From Acidobacteriota bacterium (GTDB lineage: Bacteria > Acidobacteriota > Terriglobia > Bryobacterales > Bryobacteraceae), in NCBI GenBank assembly GCA_014584705.1, contig JACTMJ010000017.1:229386-293385 (forward strand): DNA of 64,000 nt. The letters are read 5' to 3'. The translations under genes and the position numbers were made by a program. Below the pieces are notes generated by a model, which was given only the letters and a program-made list of their open reading frames with translations, ran no database searches and had not been told where the DNA came from. This document shows positions 63,830-64,000 of the stretch, one piece after another. Each line of letters starts with the position of its first letter. The stretch's first letter is position 1.

Positions 63830-63958
63830 ATTGGACACTGCTGATATGCTGGTGACCGCCTGAGCTTGGGCCTTGCCCGTGCGACCCCAGGATTATTCAC
63901 AGTAAGCGTCATTTCCAGGCCGTCTTGTTGGCGCTTGCTTTTGGTGTATCGATCACGG

Positions 63959-63987
63959 AAGTGTCCACGATTTTTTCGTGGACACTT
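63959..63987. repeat. Perfect 12-bp inverted repeat with T-loop
   Basis: AAGTGTCCACGA (63959-63970) and TCGTGGACACTT (63976-63987) are perfect inverted copies around five T residues. It could be a terminator, or the edge of a small mobile element that continues outside the window. Confidence 0.6.
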
Positions 63988-64000
63988 GCCTGCTTGAGTG

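Noticed and set aside
1..64000. CRISPR array, prophage or intact insertion sequence
   Set aside because: No regularly spaced repeats, integrase, transposase or phage structural genes were seen on either strand.

Overview
The window looks like chromosomal DNA of a GC-rich member of the Acidobacteriota, most like the Solibacter/Bryobacter group. This is inferred from gene content, not from a marker gene. It has three very large Oar-like TonB-dependent receptors with carboxypeptidase-regulatory N-termini, a VWFA protein of the acidobacterial type, a DUF4091 protein, a B12-dependent ribonucleotide reductase (NrdJ), a reaction-centre-type dihaem cytochrome and a hopanoid glycosyltransferase. Genes are densely packed with many start/stop overlaps. 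No rRNA, CRISPR array, prophage or intact insertion sequence was seen. One tRNA gene (Ala, anticodon CGC) is present.

Layout. 1-6.3 kb (+): end of argC, argB, a PHP-type phosphoesterase coupled to a GT4 glycosyltransferase, an APC permease and an acyl-CoA desaturase. 6.3-12.2 kb (-): dihaem cytochrome c, TonB receptor 1 and SelB. 12.2-13.4 kb (+): VWA protein, whose start overlaps that of selB divergently. 13.4-21.6 kb (-): a compact run thrS, hpnI, galU, a UxaE-like epimerase, an acyl-CoA carboxyltransferase and a YdcF-like protein. 21.7-28.4 kb: ECF sigma/anti-sigma pair, Nudix hydrolase, UDP-xylose-synthase-like epimerase, IlvA, two secreted proteins and an MBL-fold hydrolase that seems to start at AUU. 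28.5-38 kb (+): a ROK regulator, then a palindrome over a consensus promoter and a four-gene operon with overlapping starts and stops (TonB receptor 2, two-lobed alpha/beta hydrolase, M20 hydrolase, APC permease). 38-49 kb: DUF4091 protein, nrdJ, a lipoprotein aldose epimerase, a GH42-like glycosidase and deoC. 49-56 kb (+): GAF-GAF-PP2C phosphatase, DUF481 protein, TatA and TatC with unusual acidic/tyrosine-rich tails, tRNA-Ala and a Tat-exported sulfatase. 56-58.6 kb (-): a three-gene module of a PAAR effector with an M91 (NleD-like) metallopeptidase domain, a coupled secreted protein and an FHA-DUF1795 protein. 58.7-64 kb: a sugar-type ABC binding lipoprotein, an AT-rich gap, and TonB receptor 3 ending at a strong terminator.

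The most notable system is the 56-58.6 kb module. It reads as a toxin-delivery cassette: a PAAR spike tip with a hydrophobic segment and a zinc peptidase warhead, a putative immunity protein translated by stop/start overlap, and a putative effector chaperone (Eag/DcrB-like) fused to an FHA domain. No secretion-apparatus genes lie nearby. The second is the ROK-controlled uptake/degradation operon with its own visible operator-promoter. Other genes point to a polymer- and glycan-scavenging lifestyle (TonB receptors, GH42, DUF4091, sulfatase, sugar-binding lipoprotein).
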